The notes beneath the pieces were generated by a model, which was not told the DNA's origin, searched no databases, and saw only the letters and a list, made by a program, of their open reading frames with translations. From Paracidovorax wautersii (lineage in GTDB: Bacteria > Pseudomonadota > Gammaproteobacteria > Burkholderiales > Burkholderiaceae_C): a DNA stretch of 64,000 bases. Location of the stretch: contig NZ_FONX01000003.1 in NCBI RefSeq assembly GCF_900113035.1, positions 124,001 to 188,000 of the forward strand, read 5' to 3'. Of this stretch, positions 29,371 through 39,407 are shown in pieces. Position 1 is the stretch's first letter. Every line of letters starts with the position of its first letter. The translations under genes were made by a program, and so were the position numbers.

Positions 29371-31192
29371 CGAAGGCCCAGGCGCGCACGCGCGGCAGGT
29401 CTTGCAGGCGCAGCACGGCCTCGGCCACCCGCCCTTCGCGCAGGGCCACGGCACGGCCCACGCCGGGCAGCAGGCCCGAGGCGAGCGGCGGCGTGATCCA
29501 GCGGCCGTCGTCCAGCTGCGCGGCGATGTTGCCGAAGGTGCCTTCGGTGATTTCGCCCGCCGCGTTGTGGAGCACGGTATCGAACACGCCCGAGCCCGGC
29601 GCGGGCGCGAAGGCCGCGTAGTGGGCGCGGCGCGTGGTCTTGTGGCGCACGAATTCGCCATGCGCTTGCAGCAGCGGCCGGCCGGCCAGCGCCAGCCGCA
29701 CCGGGCCGGTGGCGGCAGGCGCCAGCGCGAAGGCTTCGGCACGCGGCATGCCGTCGGCACGCAGCAGCAGGCGCGCGCGCCAGGCCCCCTGCGGGTGGGC
29801 CTCGGCCAGGGCCTGCAGGCAGGCGGCCACGCGGGCCTCGTCCCACGGCACGTTGAAGTGCGCGGCCGATGCGGCCATGCGCGCCAGATGGTCGGCGCGG
29901 TGGCGGAAGGTGCCGTCCACCAGGGCCAGGGTTTCGAGGATGTCGAAGGGCTCGCTCGCGCGCACGAGGAAGGCGCGCTTGTGCTGCCACTCCTGCCATT
30001 CGGGCTCGGCCTGCGCATCGTGGGTGATGCCGCTGCCGATGCCGCAGCGGGCTTCATGACCGCGCAGCTCCACGGTGCGGATCGGCACGTTGAAGGTGGC
30101 GGCCAGCCCGCCGCCGGCGCGAGGGCGCACCACGCCTAGGGCCCCGCAGTACCAGCCGCGCGGGCCGTCTTCCAGCGCGTGGATGGCCTGCATGGCGCGC
30201 ACCTTGGGCGCGCCGGTGATGGAGCCGCAGGGAAAGAGCGCCGCGAAGACCCGGTCCAGCGTGGTGCCGGCCGGCGTATGGCCCTGCACGTCGGACGTCA
30301 TCTGCCACACGGCCGGCAGCGCCTGGGTGGCGAAGAGCGCCGGCACGCGCACGCTGTGCGGCGTGGCGATGCGCGAGAGGTCGTTGCGCAGCAGGTCCAC
30401 GATCATCACGTTCTCGGCCCGCTCCTTGGGGCTGGCGCGCAGGGCGGCGGCCCGGGCGGCGTCTTCCTCGGGCGTGGCGCCGCGCGGGGCCGTGCCCTTC
30501 ATGGGCCGGGCCAGCAGCGTGCCGCCGTCCTGGCCGTCGCCCCCGTCCTGCCAGTCGAAGAACAGCTCGGGCGAGACCGACAGCACCTGCTCCGCGCCCA
30601 TGTCCAGGCTGAGCGCGTAGCCGCCGGGCTGGGCGCGCTGCAGCGCGGCGAAGAAGGCCTGCGCGGTGGCGGCGGCATCGGCGCCCGGCGCGGCCTGCAC
30701 GCGGCCCTTCAGCCGGGCGGTGTGGTTGACCTGGTAGTACTCGCCCGCCGCGATGCCTTGGTGGATGGCGGCCAGCGCCGCCTCGAAGGCCGCGCGCTCC
30801 GGCACGCCATGCCAGTCCACCGTGGGCTCGTGCGCCACGGGCGGCGCCTCGGCCGGCCAGGGCGCGGGCGCGTCGAACACGGCGAACCAGGCCAGCGCCT
30901 GGCCGTCCTGCGGCGCATGGGTGCGCAGCGCGGCGTCGAAGGCGGCGGCGGCTTCGTAGCGCAGGCCGCCCACGCACCAGGCGCCGGCGCGGGCGGCGGC
31001 ATCCACCTCGCGCAGCACGGCGGGCACCTCGGCCAGCGTGCGGGCGGCCAGCACCCGGCGCGGCGCGCCGAAGGCGTGGCGCAGGCGGCCGGCCGCGGCC
31101 AGCGCGCTGTGGCGCGGCAGGTGCTGCGCGCGCGGGTCGGCGAAATCGATCAGGGCGATGGGGGAGAAATCAGGCTCTAGCGCAGGATTCAT
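29300..31192 (-). CDS. pabB: Bifunctional aminodeoxychorismate synthase I / aminodeoxychorismate lyase
   Basis: A 630-residue fusion of PabB (about 1-365) and PabC (about 370-625) for p-aminobenzoate and folate synthesis. The chorismate-binding part contains ARPMKGTAPRG; the Lys there marks aminodeoxychorismate synthase rather than anthranilate synthase. The C-terminal part is a PLP class IV lyase (ETLALVDGTFRHRADHLARM). The last 71 bp overlap the convergent DTW gene. The amidotransferase PabA is elsewhere. Confidence 0.95.
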   Translation of the reverse strand: MNPALEPDFSPIALIDFADPRAQHLPRHSALAAAGRLRHAFGAPRRVLAARTLAEVPAVLREVDAAARAGAWCVGGLRYEAAAAFDAALRTHAPQDGQALAWFAVFDAPAPWPAEAPPVAHEPTVDWHGVPERAAFEAALAAIHQGIAAGEYYQVNHTARLKGRVQAAPGADAAATAQAFFAALQRAQPGGYALSLDMGAEQVLSVSPELFFDWQDGGDGQDGGTLLARPMKGTAPRGATPEEDAARAAALRASPKERAENVMIVDLLRNDLSRIATPHSVRVPALFATQALPAVWQMTSDVQGHTPAGTTLDRVFAALFPCGSITGAPKVRAMQAIHALEDGPRGWYCGALGVVRPRAGGGLAATFNVPIRTVELRGHEARCGIGSGITHDAQAEPEWQEWQHKRAFLVRASEPFDILETLALVDGTFRHRADHLARMAASAAHFNVPWDEARVAACLQALAEAHPQGAWRARLLLRADGMPRAEAFALAPAATGPVRLALAGRPLLQAHGEFVRHKTTRRAHYAAFAPAPGSGVFDTVLHNAAGEITEGTFGNIAAQLDDGRWITPPLASGLLPGVGRAVALREGRVAEAVLRLQDLPRVRAWAFVNSLRGWLPAELAAAPAAPPAGP

Positions 31193-31203
31193 CAGGGCAG
31201 GCA

Positions 31204-31220
31204 GCTATATTTTTAATAGC
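31204..31220. repeat. Interspersed GCTAY-N7-RTAGC repeat, pabBC-nadA gap
   Basis: GCTAT-ATTTTTA-ATAGC lies in the 34-bp gap between the nadA stop and the pabBC start. It is a short member lacking the adjoining GC-rich half. Confidence 0.5.
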
Positions 31221-31226
31221 AAACGG

Positions 31227-32354
31227 TCAGGCGGCGCCCAGATGCGGCACCAGCGCGCCGGCCGGCTGGCCGCTCTTGAGCGCGGCGGTGAAGGCGAGCA
31301 TGCGGTCGATGGGCTGGCGCGCGCGCGGGATCAGGGCCGGGTCCACCTCGACGGCATTGGCGCCGGTTTCCAGCACGCGGGCCACGTCGGCCAGGCCGTT
31401 CATGGCCATCCAGGGGCAGTGCGCGCAGCTCTTGCAGGTGGCGCTGTTGCCGGCGGTGGGCGCTTCGTGGAAGGTCTTGCCCGGATTGAGCGTGCGCAGC
31501 TTGTGCAGCATGCCGTTGTCGGTCGCGACGATGAATTCGCTCGCGTCCAGCTCGCGGGCGGCCTTGAGGATGGCGCTGGTGGAGCCCACGGCATCGGCCA
31601 GGGCCACCACGTCGGCCGGGCTCTCGGGGTGCACCAGCACCTTGGCGCCCGGGTGCCGGCGTTTCAGGTCGAGCAGCTCCTGCGCCTTGAATTCGTCATG
31701 CACGATGCAGGCGCCGTTCCAGAACAGCATGTCGGCGCCGGTCTGCTGCTGGATGTAGCCGCCCAGGTGGCGGTCGGGCGCCCAGAGGATCTTGTGGCCC
31801 GCGGCCTTGAGGGCCGCGACGATCTCCAGCGCGCAGCTGGAGGTGACCAGCCAGTCGGCGCGCGCCTTCACGGCGGCGCTGGTGTTGGCATAGACGACCA
31901 CGGTGCGGTCCGGGTGCTGGTCGCAGAAGGCGCTGAAGGCGTCGGCGGGGCAGCCCAGGTCGAGCGAGCAGGTGGCGTCCGGGTCGGGCATGAGCACGGT
32001 CTTCTCGGGCGAGAGGATCTTGGCCGTCTCGCCCATGAAGCGCACGCCGGAGACGACCAGCGTCTGCGCCGCATGGTCGCGCCCGAAGCGCGCCATCTCC
32101 AGCGAGTCGCTCACCAGGCCGCCGGTCTCCTCGGCCAAGTCCTGCAGGTCGGGGTGGACGTAGTAGTGCGACACCATGACGGCGTTCTTCTCGCGCAGCA
32201 GGGTGCGGATGCGGTCTTTCAGCGCGGCGCGCTCGGCGGGTGCCGGCTCGGCGGGCACGCGGGCCCAGGCATGGCGTGTGGAGCACGCGCCGCCGCCGGC
32301 ATCGGCGGGCTGTTCGTATTCCACGGGCTTGAGGGCGAGGTCGGCGATGGTCAT
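31227..32354 (-). CDS. nadA: Quinolinate synthase
   Basis: A 375-residue [4Fe-4S] enzyme that condenses iminoaspartate with dihydroxyacetone phosphate to quinolinate. [20 protein letters not shown] near the N-terminus and [15 protein letters not shown] near residue 310 (cluster ligand region) are characteristic. It lies 70 bp downstream of nadC on the same strand, so nadC-nadA are likely cotranscribed; pabBC follows 34 bp later. Confidence 0.96.
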   Translation of the reverse strand: MTIADLALKPVEYEQPADAGGGACSTRHAWARVPAEPAPAERAALKDRIRTLLREKNAVMVSHYYVHPDLQDLAEETGGLVSDSLEMARFGRDHAAQTLVVSGVRFMGETAKILSPEKTVLMPDPDATCSLDLGCPADAFSAFCDQHPDRTVVVYANTSAAVKARADWLVTSSCALEIVAALKAAGHKILWAPDRHLGGYIQQQTGADMLFWNGACIVHDEFKAQELLDLKRRHPGAKVLVHPESPADVVALADAVGSTSAILKAARELDASEFIVATDNGMLHKLRTLNPGKTFHEAPTAGNSATCKSCAHCPWMAMNGLADVARVLETGANAVEVDPALIPRARQPIDRMLAFTAALKSGQPAGALVPHLGAA

Positions 32355-32424
32355 GGCAGGGGTGGCGGGCCGGGGTGTGGCGGCCTCGTGGTAGAGACGG
32401 AAAGTGCGCCGCAGTTCGGCGGGT

Positions 32425-33321
32425 TCAGGCGATATCCTGCATCCGCATGGAGAAATCGGTGGCCTTCACGTCCTTGGTCAGGGTGCCGATGGAGATGCGG
32501 TCCACGCCCGTCTCGGCCAGCGCGCGCAGGCCCTCCAGCGTCACGCCGCCGGAGATTTCCAGGATGGCCGGGCCGGCCTGGTGGGCGGCATTGAGGCGCA
32601 CGGCCTCGTGCAGCATGGCCAGCGGCATGTTGTCCAGCAGCACCATGCGGGCGCCGGCGGCGAGAGCTTCGTCCAGCTGCTCCAGCGTCTCGCATTCGAT
32701 CTCGATGAATCGCGCCTGCGCGGCGGCGGCCTGGGCGGCCCGCAGCACGGCGGTCACGCCGCCGGCCGCGGCGATGTGGTTTTCCTTGATGAGCACGGCG
32801 TCGTGCAGGCCGATGCGGTGGTTGGTGCCGCCGCCCACGCGCACGGCGTATTTCTGCGCCAGCCGCAGGCCGGGCAGGGTCTTGCGCGTATCGACGATGT
32901 GCGCGCGCGTGCCGACCACGGCATCGACGTAGCGGCGCGTCTTGGTCGCCACGGCCGAGAGCAGCTGCAGGAAGTTGAGCGCCGTGCGCTCGGCGCTCAG
33001 CAGCGCGCGCGCCTGGCCTTCGATCTCCAGCACCACCTGGTCGGCCGTGCAGCGCTCGCCTTCCGCCACGTGCCAGGTCAGCCGCACGCCCGGGTCCAGC
33101 GCCCGCAGCGCGGCCTCCGCCCAGGGCGCGCCGCAGATCACGGCCTCTTCGCGGGCCAGCACGCGGGCGCGCACGCGCCGGGCCGGGTCGATCAGCGCGG
33201 CGGTCAGGTCGCCCGCGCCCACGTCTTCCTCCAGGGCGCGGGCCACGTCGGCGCGCACCACGTCGTGCAGATCCTCCGCATCGCCGGGCATGCCGGATGC
33301 AGGCTGAAACAGATTCGTCAT
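32425..33321 (-). CDS. nadC: Nicotinate-nucleotide pyrophosphorylase (quinolinate phosphoribosyltransferase)
   Basis: A 298-residue enzyme that converts quinolinate and PRPP to nicotinate mononucleotide. [39 protein letters not shown] and [20 protein letters not shown] are the family core. The ATG at 33321 gives the usual length; another in-frame ATG at 33342 is possible. It heads the nadC-nadA-pabBC run. An orphan end of the mobile repeat lies 35 bp upstream. Confidence 0.96.
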   Translation of the reverse strand: MTNLFQPASGMPGDAEDLHDVVRADVARALEEDVGAGDLTAALIDPARRVRARVLAREEAVICGAPWAEAALRALDPGVRLTWHVAEGERCTADQVVLEIEGQARALLSAERTALNFLQLLSAVATKTRRYVDAVVGTRAHIVDTRKTLPGLRLAQKYAVRVGGGTNHRIGLHDAVLIKENHIAAAGGVTAVLRAAQAAAAQARFIEIECETLEQLDEALAAGARMVLLDNMPLAMLHEAVRLNAAHQAGPAILEISGGVTLEGLRALAETGVDRISIGTLTKDVKATDFSMRMQDIA

Positions 33322-33355
33322 GGGCCGCGAGCATACCGGCAACCCAGGCGGCCAA

Positions 33356-33379
33356 GAACGTGTTCACGATCTCAGGGAA
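33356..33379 (+). repeat. Solitary end of the mobile repeat
   Basis: GAACGTGTTCACGATCTCAG matches the left terminus of the 36273 element at 18 of the first 20 positions allowing C for T at position 10. No inverted partner is seen within several hundred bases, so it is a decayed or one-sided remnant between nadC and the diguanylate cyclase. Confidence 0.5.
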
Positions 33380-33517
33380 GCCCAGGAGGCGCCGGTGGCT
33401 GCGTGATCTCCTACACTGGCGCGCCGTGACGAACCGCCCCCCTGCTCCGCCCTCCACGCCAAGGCCCGCCCTGCCCCGCCCACCCGCTGCGGCGGACCGC
33501 CTGCGCCCAGGTCGCGC

Positions 33518-35299
33518 ATGAACGGCCTGCACGGCATCGCCCGGCACCGGGCAACGGCCTGGTGGCTGCTGGCTGCGTGGTGGCTGGCCGCCCTTTGCAG
33601 CCCTGCGCAGGCGGACCCCGCAGCGCTGCGGCTGCAGCCCGGCGCGGGCGTGCAGAACGTCTGGCCGGCGGTGACCCTGCTGGCCGATGCCACGCATGCC
33701 ATGACGGTGCAGGACGTATGGAACCACCGCGGCGATTTCGCGCCGCCGGCCGCCCCCGACGGCACGCTGGGCCTGCGCAAGGAAACCGTGTGGCTGCGCC
33801 TGCCCCTCGCCGTGGACCCGCCGCCCCAGGACCCGTGGGTGGCGGCGCTGGGCTACGGGGCGATGCAGGAGGTGGACTTCTACCTCGTGCGCGACGGCCA
33901 GGTCCTGCAGCATGCCGCCCGGGGCTATCTGCGCCCGGCGACCCGGCAATCCCTGGCCAGCCGCACCCCCGAAATGCAGCTGGACCTGGCCGGCGGCCAG
34001 CGCTACGACCTGCTGATCCGCGTGCACACGCCCGGCCCGATGATCCTGCCCCTGTCTGTCAGCGAGCTGCCGGAGCGCTCGCGCGCGAGCCAGCGCGAGC
34101 AGCTGCTGCAGGGCCTGCTCAACGGCCTGGCCCTGTGCCTGATCCTCTACAGCCTGGTGCAATGGCGAGGGCAGCGCGAAAAGCTGTTCGCCTACTACGC
34201 CCTGCTGGCGCTGGGCAGCGCGGGGTTTTCGCTGCAGTTCTTCGGCGTCGGGGCGCAATTCCTGTGGCCGGGCCAGATCTGGCCGGAGCGCCATTTCGCC
34301 ATCCTCTCCGGCTTCGTCGCGCTGGTCGGCTCGTTCCTGTTCCTCAGCCACGCCCTGGCCTCCGATGCGCCGCGGAGCCGGTACGCGCGCGGCATGCGGG
34401 CGGGCGCGGCGCTGATGGCGGTGGCGGCCGTGGCCCATGTGCTGGAGCTGCTCAGCGTGCAGACGGCCACCGCCATCATGAGCGTCTTCGGCCTGGTGCC
34501 CTCGGCGGCCAGCATGCCGAGGGCCTTTCGCCGCATGCGGCAGGGCGATCCGCTCGGCGGCGTGCTGCTGGTGGGGTGGGCGGTCTATGGCCTGTCGGCC
34601 GGCATCTTCGCCGGCGTGGCCCAGGGCCTGCTGCCCGTCAATTTCTGGACGCTGCATTCGTTCCAGATCGGCGCCACGCTGGACATGCTGATCTTCCTGC
34701 GCGTGCTCGGGCTCAGGTCCGCGGCCCTGCGGCTGGCCGCGCACGCCGCGCTGGTCGAGCGCGACACCATGCGCTCGCTGGCCCATACCGACGCCCTCAC
34801 CGGCCTGCTCAACCGGCGCAGCATGCAGCTGGAACTGCAGGCCGCGCTGGCGCAATGCGCGCCGGACCGGCTGGTGGCCGTCTATCTGCTGGACCTGGAC
34901 GGCTTCAAGCCCGTGAACGACCGCTATGGCCACGACGTGGGCGACGAGCTGCTGGTGGCCGTCGCCCAGCGGCTGCGCGATGTGGCGGGGCCATCCCGCC
35001 AGGTCGCCCGCCTGGGGGGCGACGAATTCATCGTGCTGGCCTCCGGCCTGCAGCGGCCCGAGCAGGCGCAGGCGCTGGGCAGCGCCACGCTGCAGGCCTT
35101 CCGCGCGCCGTTCGCGCTGCGCCGGCACGGGCTGCATGTGGGTCTCTCCATCGGCTATGCGCTGGCGCCGCTGGACGGCATCCAGGCCGGAGACCTCATC
35201 GCCCAGGCCGACCGGGCCATGTACCGCGGCAAGCAGGCCGGCAAGCACCGCCTGCACCGGGCCGGCGAGCCCGGCACGGCCCTGGCCGCACAAGCCTGA
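33518..35299 (+). CDS. Membrane-bound diguanylate cyclase (7TMR-DISM and GGDEF)
   Basis: A 593-residue inner-membrane signalling enzyme that makes cyclic di-GMP. It has a signal sequence (to about 33), a periplasmic 7TMR-DISM extracellular beta-domain (about 35-185), seven transmembrane helices (about 190-400) and a GGDEF domain (about 418-580). The active-site motif is intact (RLGGDEF near 499), and no inhibitory RxxD is obvious just before it. It starts upstream of panB in the same direction with an 82-bp gap, but a functional link is not expected. Confidence 0.92.
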   Translation: MNGLHGIARHRATAWWLLAAWWLAALCSPAQADPAALRLQPGAGVQNVWPAVTLLADATHAMTVQDVWNHRGDFAPPAAPDGTLGLRKETVWLRLPLAVDPPPQDPWVAALGYGAMQEVDFYLVRDGQVLQHAARGYLRPATRQSLASRTPEMQLDLAGGQRYDLLIRVHTPGPMILPLSVSELPERSRASQREQLLQGLLNGLALCLILYSLVQWRGQREKLFAYYALLALGSAGFSLQFFGVGAQFLWPGQIWPERHFAILSGFVALVGSFLFLSHALASDAPRSRYARGMRAGAALMAVAAVAHVLELLSVQTATAIMSVFGLVPSAASMPRAFRRMRQGDPLGGVLLVGWAVYGLSAGIFAGVAQGLLPVNFWTLHSFQIGATLDMLIFLRVLGLRSAALRLAAHAALVERDTMRSLAHTDALTGLLNRRSMQLELQAALAQCAPDRLVAVYLLDLDGFKPVNDRYGHDVGDELLVAVAQRLRDVAGPSRQVARLGGDEFIVLASGLQRPEQAQALGSATLQAFRAPFALRRHGLHVGLSIGYALAPLDGIQAGDLIAQADRAMYRGKQAGKHRLHRAGEPGTALAAQA

Positions 35300-35381
35300 G
35301 AGCCCGCGGGCGCTCCCCCAGCGGGCGCCCCGCTGCGCTCGCATAGACTCGCGGCTCATTCGCGCCACGAGGATTGCCCGC

Positions 35382-36272
35382 ATGACCACGCCATCGCCGA
35401 CACCCGCCCCCGCCGCCACGCCCTACGGCACCCTGCCCCCCGCATCGCCGCTGCCGCAGCGCCGCCCCGTGAGCCTGCCGCGCCTGGCGCAGATGCGCGA
35501 GGCGGGCGAGAGGATCACCATGCTCACGGCCTACGACGCCACCTTCGCCGCCGTGGCCGATGCGGCCGGCGTGGAATGCCTGCTGGTGGGCGATTCGCTG
35601 GGCATGGTCTGCCAGGGCCTGCCCAGCACGGTGGGCGTGTCGCTGGACACCATGGCCTACCACACGGCCAGCGTGGCACGCGGCCTGCACCGGGTGCAGG
35701 GCACGGCCTGGCTGATCGCCGACCTGCCCTACGGCAGCTACGCCGAAGGCCCCGAGCAAGCCATGCGCAGCGCCTGCGCGCTGATGCAGGCAGGCGCGCA
35801 CATGGTCAAGCTCGAAGGCGGCGGCTGGACGGCGCCCACCGTGCGCTTCCTGGTCGAGCGCGGCGTGCCCGTCTGCGCGCACCTGGGCCTCACGCCGCAG
35901 ACCGTGCACGCCCTGGGCGGCTACCGCGTGCAGGGCCGCAGCGACGAGGCCGCGCGCACGCTGCGCAGCCACGCCGGCGAACTGCAGGACGCCGGCGCCG
36001 CCATGCTGGTGCTGGAGATGGTGCCCGCCGCCCTGGCCCGCGAGGTGACCGACGCCCTGCCGCGCTGCCACACCATCGGCATCGGCGCGGGCAGCGGCAC
36101 GGCCGGCCAGGTCCTGGTGCTGCACGACATGCTGGGCGTGAACCTGGGCAAGAACCCCAAGTTCGCGCACGACTTCATGGCCAAGGCCGGCAGCGTGCGC
36201 GGCGCCATCGAAGCCTATGTGCAGGCCGTCAAAGAGGGGCGCTTTCCCGACGACGCCCTGCACGCCTGGTAA
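35382..36272 (+). CDS. panB: 3-methyl-2-oxobutanoate hydroxymethyltransferase
   Basis: A 296-residue TIM-barrel enzyme that adds a hydroxymethyl group from methylene-THF to alpha-ketoisovalerate, the first step of pantoate synthesis. [28 protein letters not shown] and [19 protein letters not shown] are the core motifs. The ATG at 35382 follows GAGGA. Its TAA stop is also the left 3-bp flank of the 280-bp mobile element, so the insertion ended exactly at the stop codon. Confidence 0.97.
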   Translation: MTTPSPTPAPAATPYGTLPPASPLPQRRPVSLPRLAQMREAGERITMLTAYDATFAAVADAAGVECLLVGDSLGMVCQGLPSTVGVSLDTMAYHTASVARGLHRVQGTAWLIADLPYGSYAEGPEQAMRSACALMQAGAHMVKLEGGGWTAPTVRFLVERGVPVCAHLGLTPQTVHALGGYRVQGRSDEAARTLRSHAGELQDAGAAMLVLEMVPAALAREVTDALPRCHTIGIGAGSGTAGQVLVLHDMLGVNLGKNPKFAHDFMAKAGSVRGAIEAYVQAVKEGRFPDDALHAW

Positions 36273-36555
36273 GAACGTGTTTACGATCTCCCAGGGGTCG
36301 CGCAGCTACGTCGGCGGGATGGGATGCAAGGCGCGGTGCGCAGTGGATAGCCCCGCTATCCACAAGCGCCGCAACGCCGCAGACCGCCCGCCGACGTAGC
36401 TGCCCTTCGGGTTGGAGCGAAATCGGGCCATGGCAACGCGTTTTGACGCCCCGGCTGCTTGCATGGGCTGAGAGCCCATGCGGCGCATCCGAGGCATCCA
36501 CTCATCCCGATTGCGCTCCAACGCGATCCCCTGCGAGATCGTAAACACGTTCTAA
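36270..36555. mobile_element. 280-bp MITE-like element with double-cruciform interior
   Basis: The element (36273-36552) has terminal inverted repeats starting GAACGTGTTTACGATCTC, continuing through CAGGGG to TCGCG (about 30 bp), and is flanked by TAA on both sides (36270-36272, 36553-36555). Inside are two long stems. Stem A is 16 bp and perfect (36303-36318 with 36387-36402), containing GTGGATAGC/GCTATCCAC. Stem B is 17 bp with one mismatch (36411-36427 with 36506-36522), containing GCATGGGCT/AGCCCATGC. No transposase is encoded. It separates panB from panC. Confidence 0.75.
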
Positions 36556-36579
36556 GCCCCTGCCCTCCTTCATTCCGCC

Positions 36580-37443
36580 ATGCCCATGATCGTCACCCAC
36601 ACCATCGCCGACCTGCGCGCCGCCCTGGCCGGGCGCGGCCGCCCCGCCTTCGTGCCCACCATGGGCAACCTGCATGACGGCCACATCGCGCTGGTGCGGC
36701 AGGCCAAGCCGCTGGGCGACGTGGCCGTCGCCAGCATCTTCGTGAACCGGCTGCAGTTCCTGCCGCACGAAGACTTCGACAGCTATCCCCGCACCTGGGA
36801 GAGCGACTGCGCCCAGCTCACCGCCGCCGGCTGCGACGTGCTCTTCGCCCCGCGCGAGGCCGATCTCTACCCCGAGCCGCAGACCTTCAAGGTGCAGCCC
36901 GACCCGGCCCTGGCCGATCTGCTGGAAGGGCAGTTCCGGCCCGGCTTCTTCACGGGTGTCTGCACGGTGGTGATGAAGCTCTTCTCGGCCGTCTTCTTCG
37001 CCAGCGGCGCGGGCGGCGGCACGGCCGTGTTCGGCAAGAAGGACTACCAGCAGCTGATGGTGGTGCGCCGCATGGTGCAGCAGTTCGCCCTGCCCATCGA
37101 GGTGGTGGCGGGCGACACGGCCCGCGCCGCCGACGGCCTGGCGCTGAGTTCGCGCAACGGCTACCTGAGCGCCGACGAGCGCCAGCGCGCCGTGCAACTG
37201 TCGCAGGCGCTGCGCGCCCTGGCCGACGCGGTGCGCGGCGACGCGGGCGCGCCGCTCGCCACGCTGGAAGCCCAGGCCCTGCAGGCCCTGGAGGCCGCCG
37301 GCTGGGCGCCCGACTACCTCACGGTGCGCCAGCGCCACGACCTGCACCCGCCGCAGGACGGCGCCGCACGCAGCGGCCCGCTGGTGGCCCTGGCCGCGGC
37401 GCGCCTGGGCGGCACGCGGCTGATCGACAACCTGGAATTCTGA
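36580..37443 (+). CDS. panC: Pantothenate synthetase
   Basis: A 287-residue ATP-dependent ligase that joins pantoate and beta-alanine. The nucleotide motif [14 protein letters not shown] is at about 26-39, followed by [18 protein letters not shown] and SSRNGYL. The usual N of PTMGxLHxGH is kept. Start at 36580 or 36586. The 280-bp element lies 27 bp upstream, so panC is now 307 bp from panB instead of adjacent. Confidence 0.97.
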   Translation: MPMIVTHTIADLRAALAGRGRPAFVPTMGNLHDGHIALVRQAKPLGDVAVASIFVNRLQFLPHEDFDSYPRTWESDCAQLTAAGCDVLFAPREADLYPEPQTFKVQPDPALADLLEGQFRPGFFTGVCTVVMKLFSAVFFASGAGGGTAVFGKKDYQQLMVVRRMVQQFALPIEVVAGDTARAADGLALSSRNGYLSADERQRAVQLSQALRALADAVRGDAGAPLATLEAQALQALEAAGWAPDYLTVRQRHDLHPPQDGAARSGPLVALAAARLGGTRLIDNLEF

Positions 37444-37591
37444 AAAGCAGGGGGCCAGCCGCCGGCCCGGGGCCTACGGCCACCGGCGCTGCGGACTACA
37501 GGACATGCGCCGGGCGTCGCACAGTGGGCGGGGTGGGTGCCAGATACCTTTGAGTCATCCCTTCAACAACCTCTTCGTTCAGGAGTGACTC

Positions 37592-37666
37592 ATGCCCATC
37601 ATCCTCTGGCTTCTCGGCGTTCCCCTCTCCCTCGTGCTCGTGCTGATGCTCTTCGGCGTGCTCTGA
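37592..37666 (+). CDS. 24-residue single-helix membrane microprotein
   Basis: An ATG with AGGAG 7 nt upstream opens a 24-codon frame that encodes almost only hydrophobic residues, beginning MPIILWLLGVPLS and ending LMLFGVL. It would form one membrane helix with a central Gly-Val-Pro kink. The strong ribosome site and the composition argue for a real gene, and I recall similar unannotated microproteins in other proteobacteria. Function unknown. It lies alone between panC and gpsA and is convergent with gpsA. Confidence 0.6.
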   Translation: MPIILWLLGVPLSLVLVLMLFGVL

Positions 37667-37692
37667 GAACACCGCCGCGCAGGCCGCCTGGC

Positions 37693-38712
37693 TCAGCGCA
37701 GCAGCAATTCCGCGGCGGGATCCCGCCCCATCAATGCGGCCACCGCTTCGGCAGGCCGCATTTTTGCGTCCAGCAGATCGACGACGGCGCGGGTGATGGG
37801 CATGTCCACGCCCAGCGCCGCCGCCCGCAGCGCCACGGTGCGGGCCGTATAGACGCCTTCGGCCACATGGCCCAGCGAGGCGATCGCCTCCGCCAGCGTG
37901 CGGCCTTCGGCCAGCAGCAGGCCCACGCGGCGGTTGCGCGAAAGGTCGCCCGTGGCCGTCAGCACCAGATCGCCCAGGCCCGACAGGCCCATGAAGGTGT
38001 CGGTGCGCGCGCCCAGGGCCAGGCCCAGCCGCGTCATCTCGGCCAGCCCGCGGGTGACGAGCGCGGCGCGGGCGTTCAGCCCTAGCTGCAGCCCATCGCA
38101 CAGGCCGGTGGCGATGGCGAGCACGTTCTTCACCGCCCCGCCCACCTCCACGCCCACGACATCGTCGTTGGCATACACGCGCAGGCTCGGGCAGTGGAAG
38201 GCCTGCACCAGCAGCTCGCGCACGTCGGCATGGGCACTCGCGGCCACCAGCGCGGTGGGCTGGGCGCGGGCGACTTCCTGCGCGAAGCTCGGGCCGCTGA
38301 GCACGCCGGTGCGCAGGCCGGGGGCCGTCTGCGCGCAGACCTCGTGGCCCATCAGCCCGGCAGCGCCGGGCAGGCCGTCGGCCGGCGCCTCGAAGCCCTT
38401 GCAGAGCCAGGCGACCGGAACGGCGAGCGACTGCAGCCGCGCCAGCGTGCCGCGCAGCGCCGCCATGGGCGTGGCGACGATCACCAGGTCGGCCGCGTGC
38501 GCGGCGTCCAGCACGTCGCCGGACACCACTTGCAGGGAAGGAGAGAAATCGATGCCCGGCAGGTAGCGGGCGTTCTGCCGCGAGGCCGCCATGGCCTCGG
38601 CCTGGGACGCATCGCGCGCCCAGAGCGTCACGGCATGCCCGGCCGGGTGCGAGGCGGCGCAGAGCGCCATCGCCGTACCCCAGGCGCCTGCGCCAAGCAC
38701 TACTATTTTCAT
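37693..38712 (-). CDS. gpsA: Glycerol-3-phosphate dehydrogenase [NAD(P)+]
   Basis: A 339-residue enzyme that makes sn-glycerol-3-phosphate for phospholipids. The Rossmann motif [14 protein letters not shown] is at the N-terminus, and [17 protein letters not shown] with the catalytic Lys follows. The open frame extends 20 codons upstream, but MKIVVLG is the normal N-terminus. The ATG and the next codons lie within an interspersed repeat (CTATTTTCATAG), so the start region is repeat-derived. It follows secB in the conserved grxC-secB-gpsA order. Confidence 0.97.
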   Translation of the reverse strand: MKIVVLGAGAWGTAMALCAASHPAGHAVTLWARDASQAEAMAASRQNARYLPGIDFSPSLQVVSGDVLDAAHAADLVIVATPMAALRGTLARLQSLAVPVAWLCKGFEAPADGLPGAAGLMGHEVCAQTAPGLRTGVLSGPSFAQEVARAQPTALVAASAHADVRELLVQAFHCPSLRVYANDDVVGVEVGGAVKNVLAIATGLCDGLQLGLNARAALVTRGLAEMTRLGLALGARTDTFMGLSGLGDLVLTATGDLSRNRRVGLLLAEGRTLAEAIASLGHVAEGVYTARTVALRAAALGVDMPITRAVVDLLDAKMRPAEAVAALMGRDPAAELLLR

Positions 38713-38760
38713 AGCTGTCAGCGCTTGTGGGGCAAGCGCTGCAGGCCGTTCAGGCTGCAG
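38701..38760. repeat. Interspersed repeat overlapping the gpsA start
   Basis: CTAT-TTTC-ATAG (38703-38714) is joined to the hairpin AGCGCTTG-TGGGG-CAAGCGCT (38720-38740) and GCAGGCC...GGCTGCAG. The copy at 57870 has the same order in the opposite orientation. Confidence 0.6.
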
Positions 38761-38773
38761 CGCCAGCCGCATC

Positions 38774-39235
38774 TCACTGCGTGAGGATGGAAGACGGCTC
38801 GCCAGCGGCCTGGGCCTGCTGCTGCTCGTACATGGCCTGGAAGTTGATTTCGGCCAGGTGCACGGGCGGGAAGCCGGCGCGGGTGATCAGGTCGGCCACG
38901 TTGCCGCGCAGGTAGGGATAGACGATCTGCGGGCAGGCGATGCCCATGATCGGGCCCATCTGGTCTTCGGGCAGGTTGCGGATCTCGAAGATGCCGGCCT
39001 GCTTGGCTTCGACCAGGAACACCGTCTTGTCCTGGATCTTGGTCTGCACGGTGGCCGTGACGGCCACTTCGAAGATGCCTTCGGCCACGGGGGTGGCTTC
39101 CACGCCGAGCTGGATGTCCACGCTGGGCTGCTGCTGTTCCAGCAGGATGGCGGGGGAGTTCGGCTGCTCCAGGGAGGCGTCCTTCAGATAGACGCGCTGG
39201 ATCTGGAACACGGGGGTTGCTTCTTCGTTGGCCAT
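38774..39235 (-). CDS. secB: Protein-export chaperone SecB
   Basis: A 153-residue cytoplasmic chaperone that keeps pre-secretory proteins unfolded and hands them to Sec[20 protein letters not shown], the [13 protein letters not shown] strand and [19 protein letters not shown] are typical. The ATG at 39235 gives MANEEAT, the usual acidic start. It lies between grxC and gpsA on the minus strand. Confidence 0.97.
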   Translation of the reverse strand: MANEEATPVFQIQRVYLKDASLEQPNSPAILLEQQQPSVDIQLGVEATPVAEGIFEVAVTATVQTKIQDKTVFLVEAKQAGIFEIRNLPEDQMGPIMGIACPQIVYPYLRGNVADLITRAGFPPVHLAEINFQAMYEQQQAQAAGEPSSILTQ

Positions 39236-39324
39236 GATGTTCGGGGTTCTTTCAAACAATCGGTGAGTGAATCAATCAATGAATGCATCGCACCGTGCCG
39301 GGTACCGGCCCGGGCCGGTCCGAC

Positions 39325-39363
39325 ACGACAAAGCCCGCTGCGGAAGGGACTCCCACAGCGGGC
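39325..39363 (-). terminator. Intrinsic terminator after grxC
   Basis: On the minus strand GCCCGCTG (39363-39356) pairs with CAGCGGGC (39340-39333), followed by TTTG. It lies downstream of the grxC stop and would separate the rhodanese-grxC transcript from secB-gpsA. The T-tract is short, so termination may be partial. Confidence 0.55.
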
Positions 39364-39407
39364 CATCGGGCCGCATTATGCAGCCCCGGGAGCCTGCCCA
39401 CGGGCGC

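Noticed and set aside
32351-35419. 1022-residue minus-strand frame across nadC and the diguanylate cyclase
   Set aside because: It is antisense to the cyclase and frame-shifted relative to nadC; no recognisable domain.
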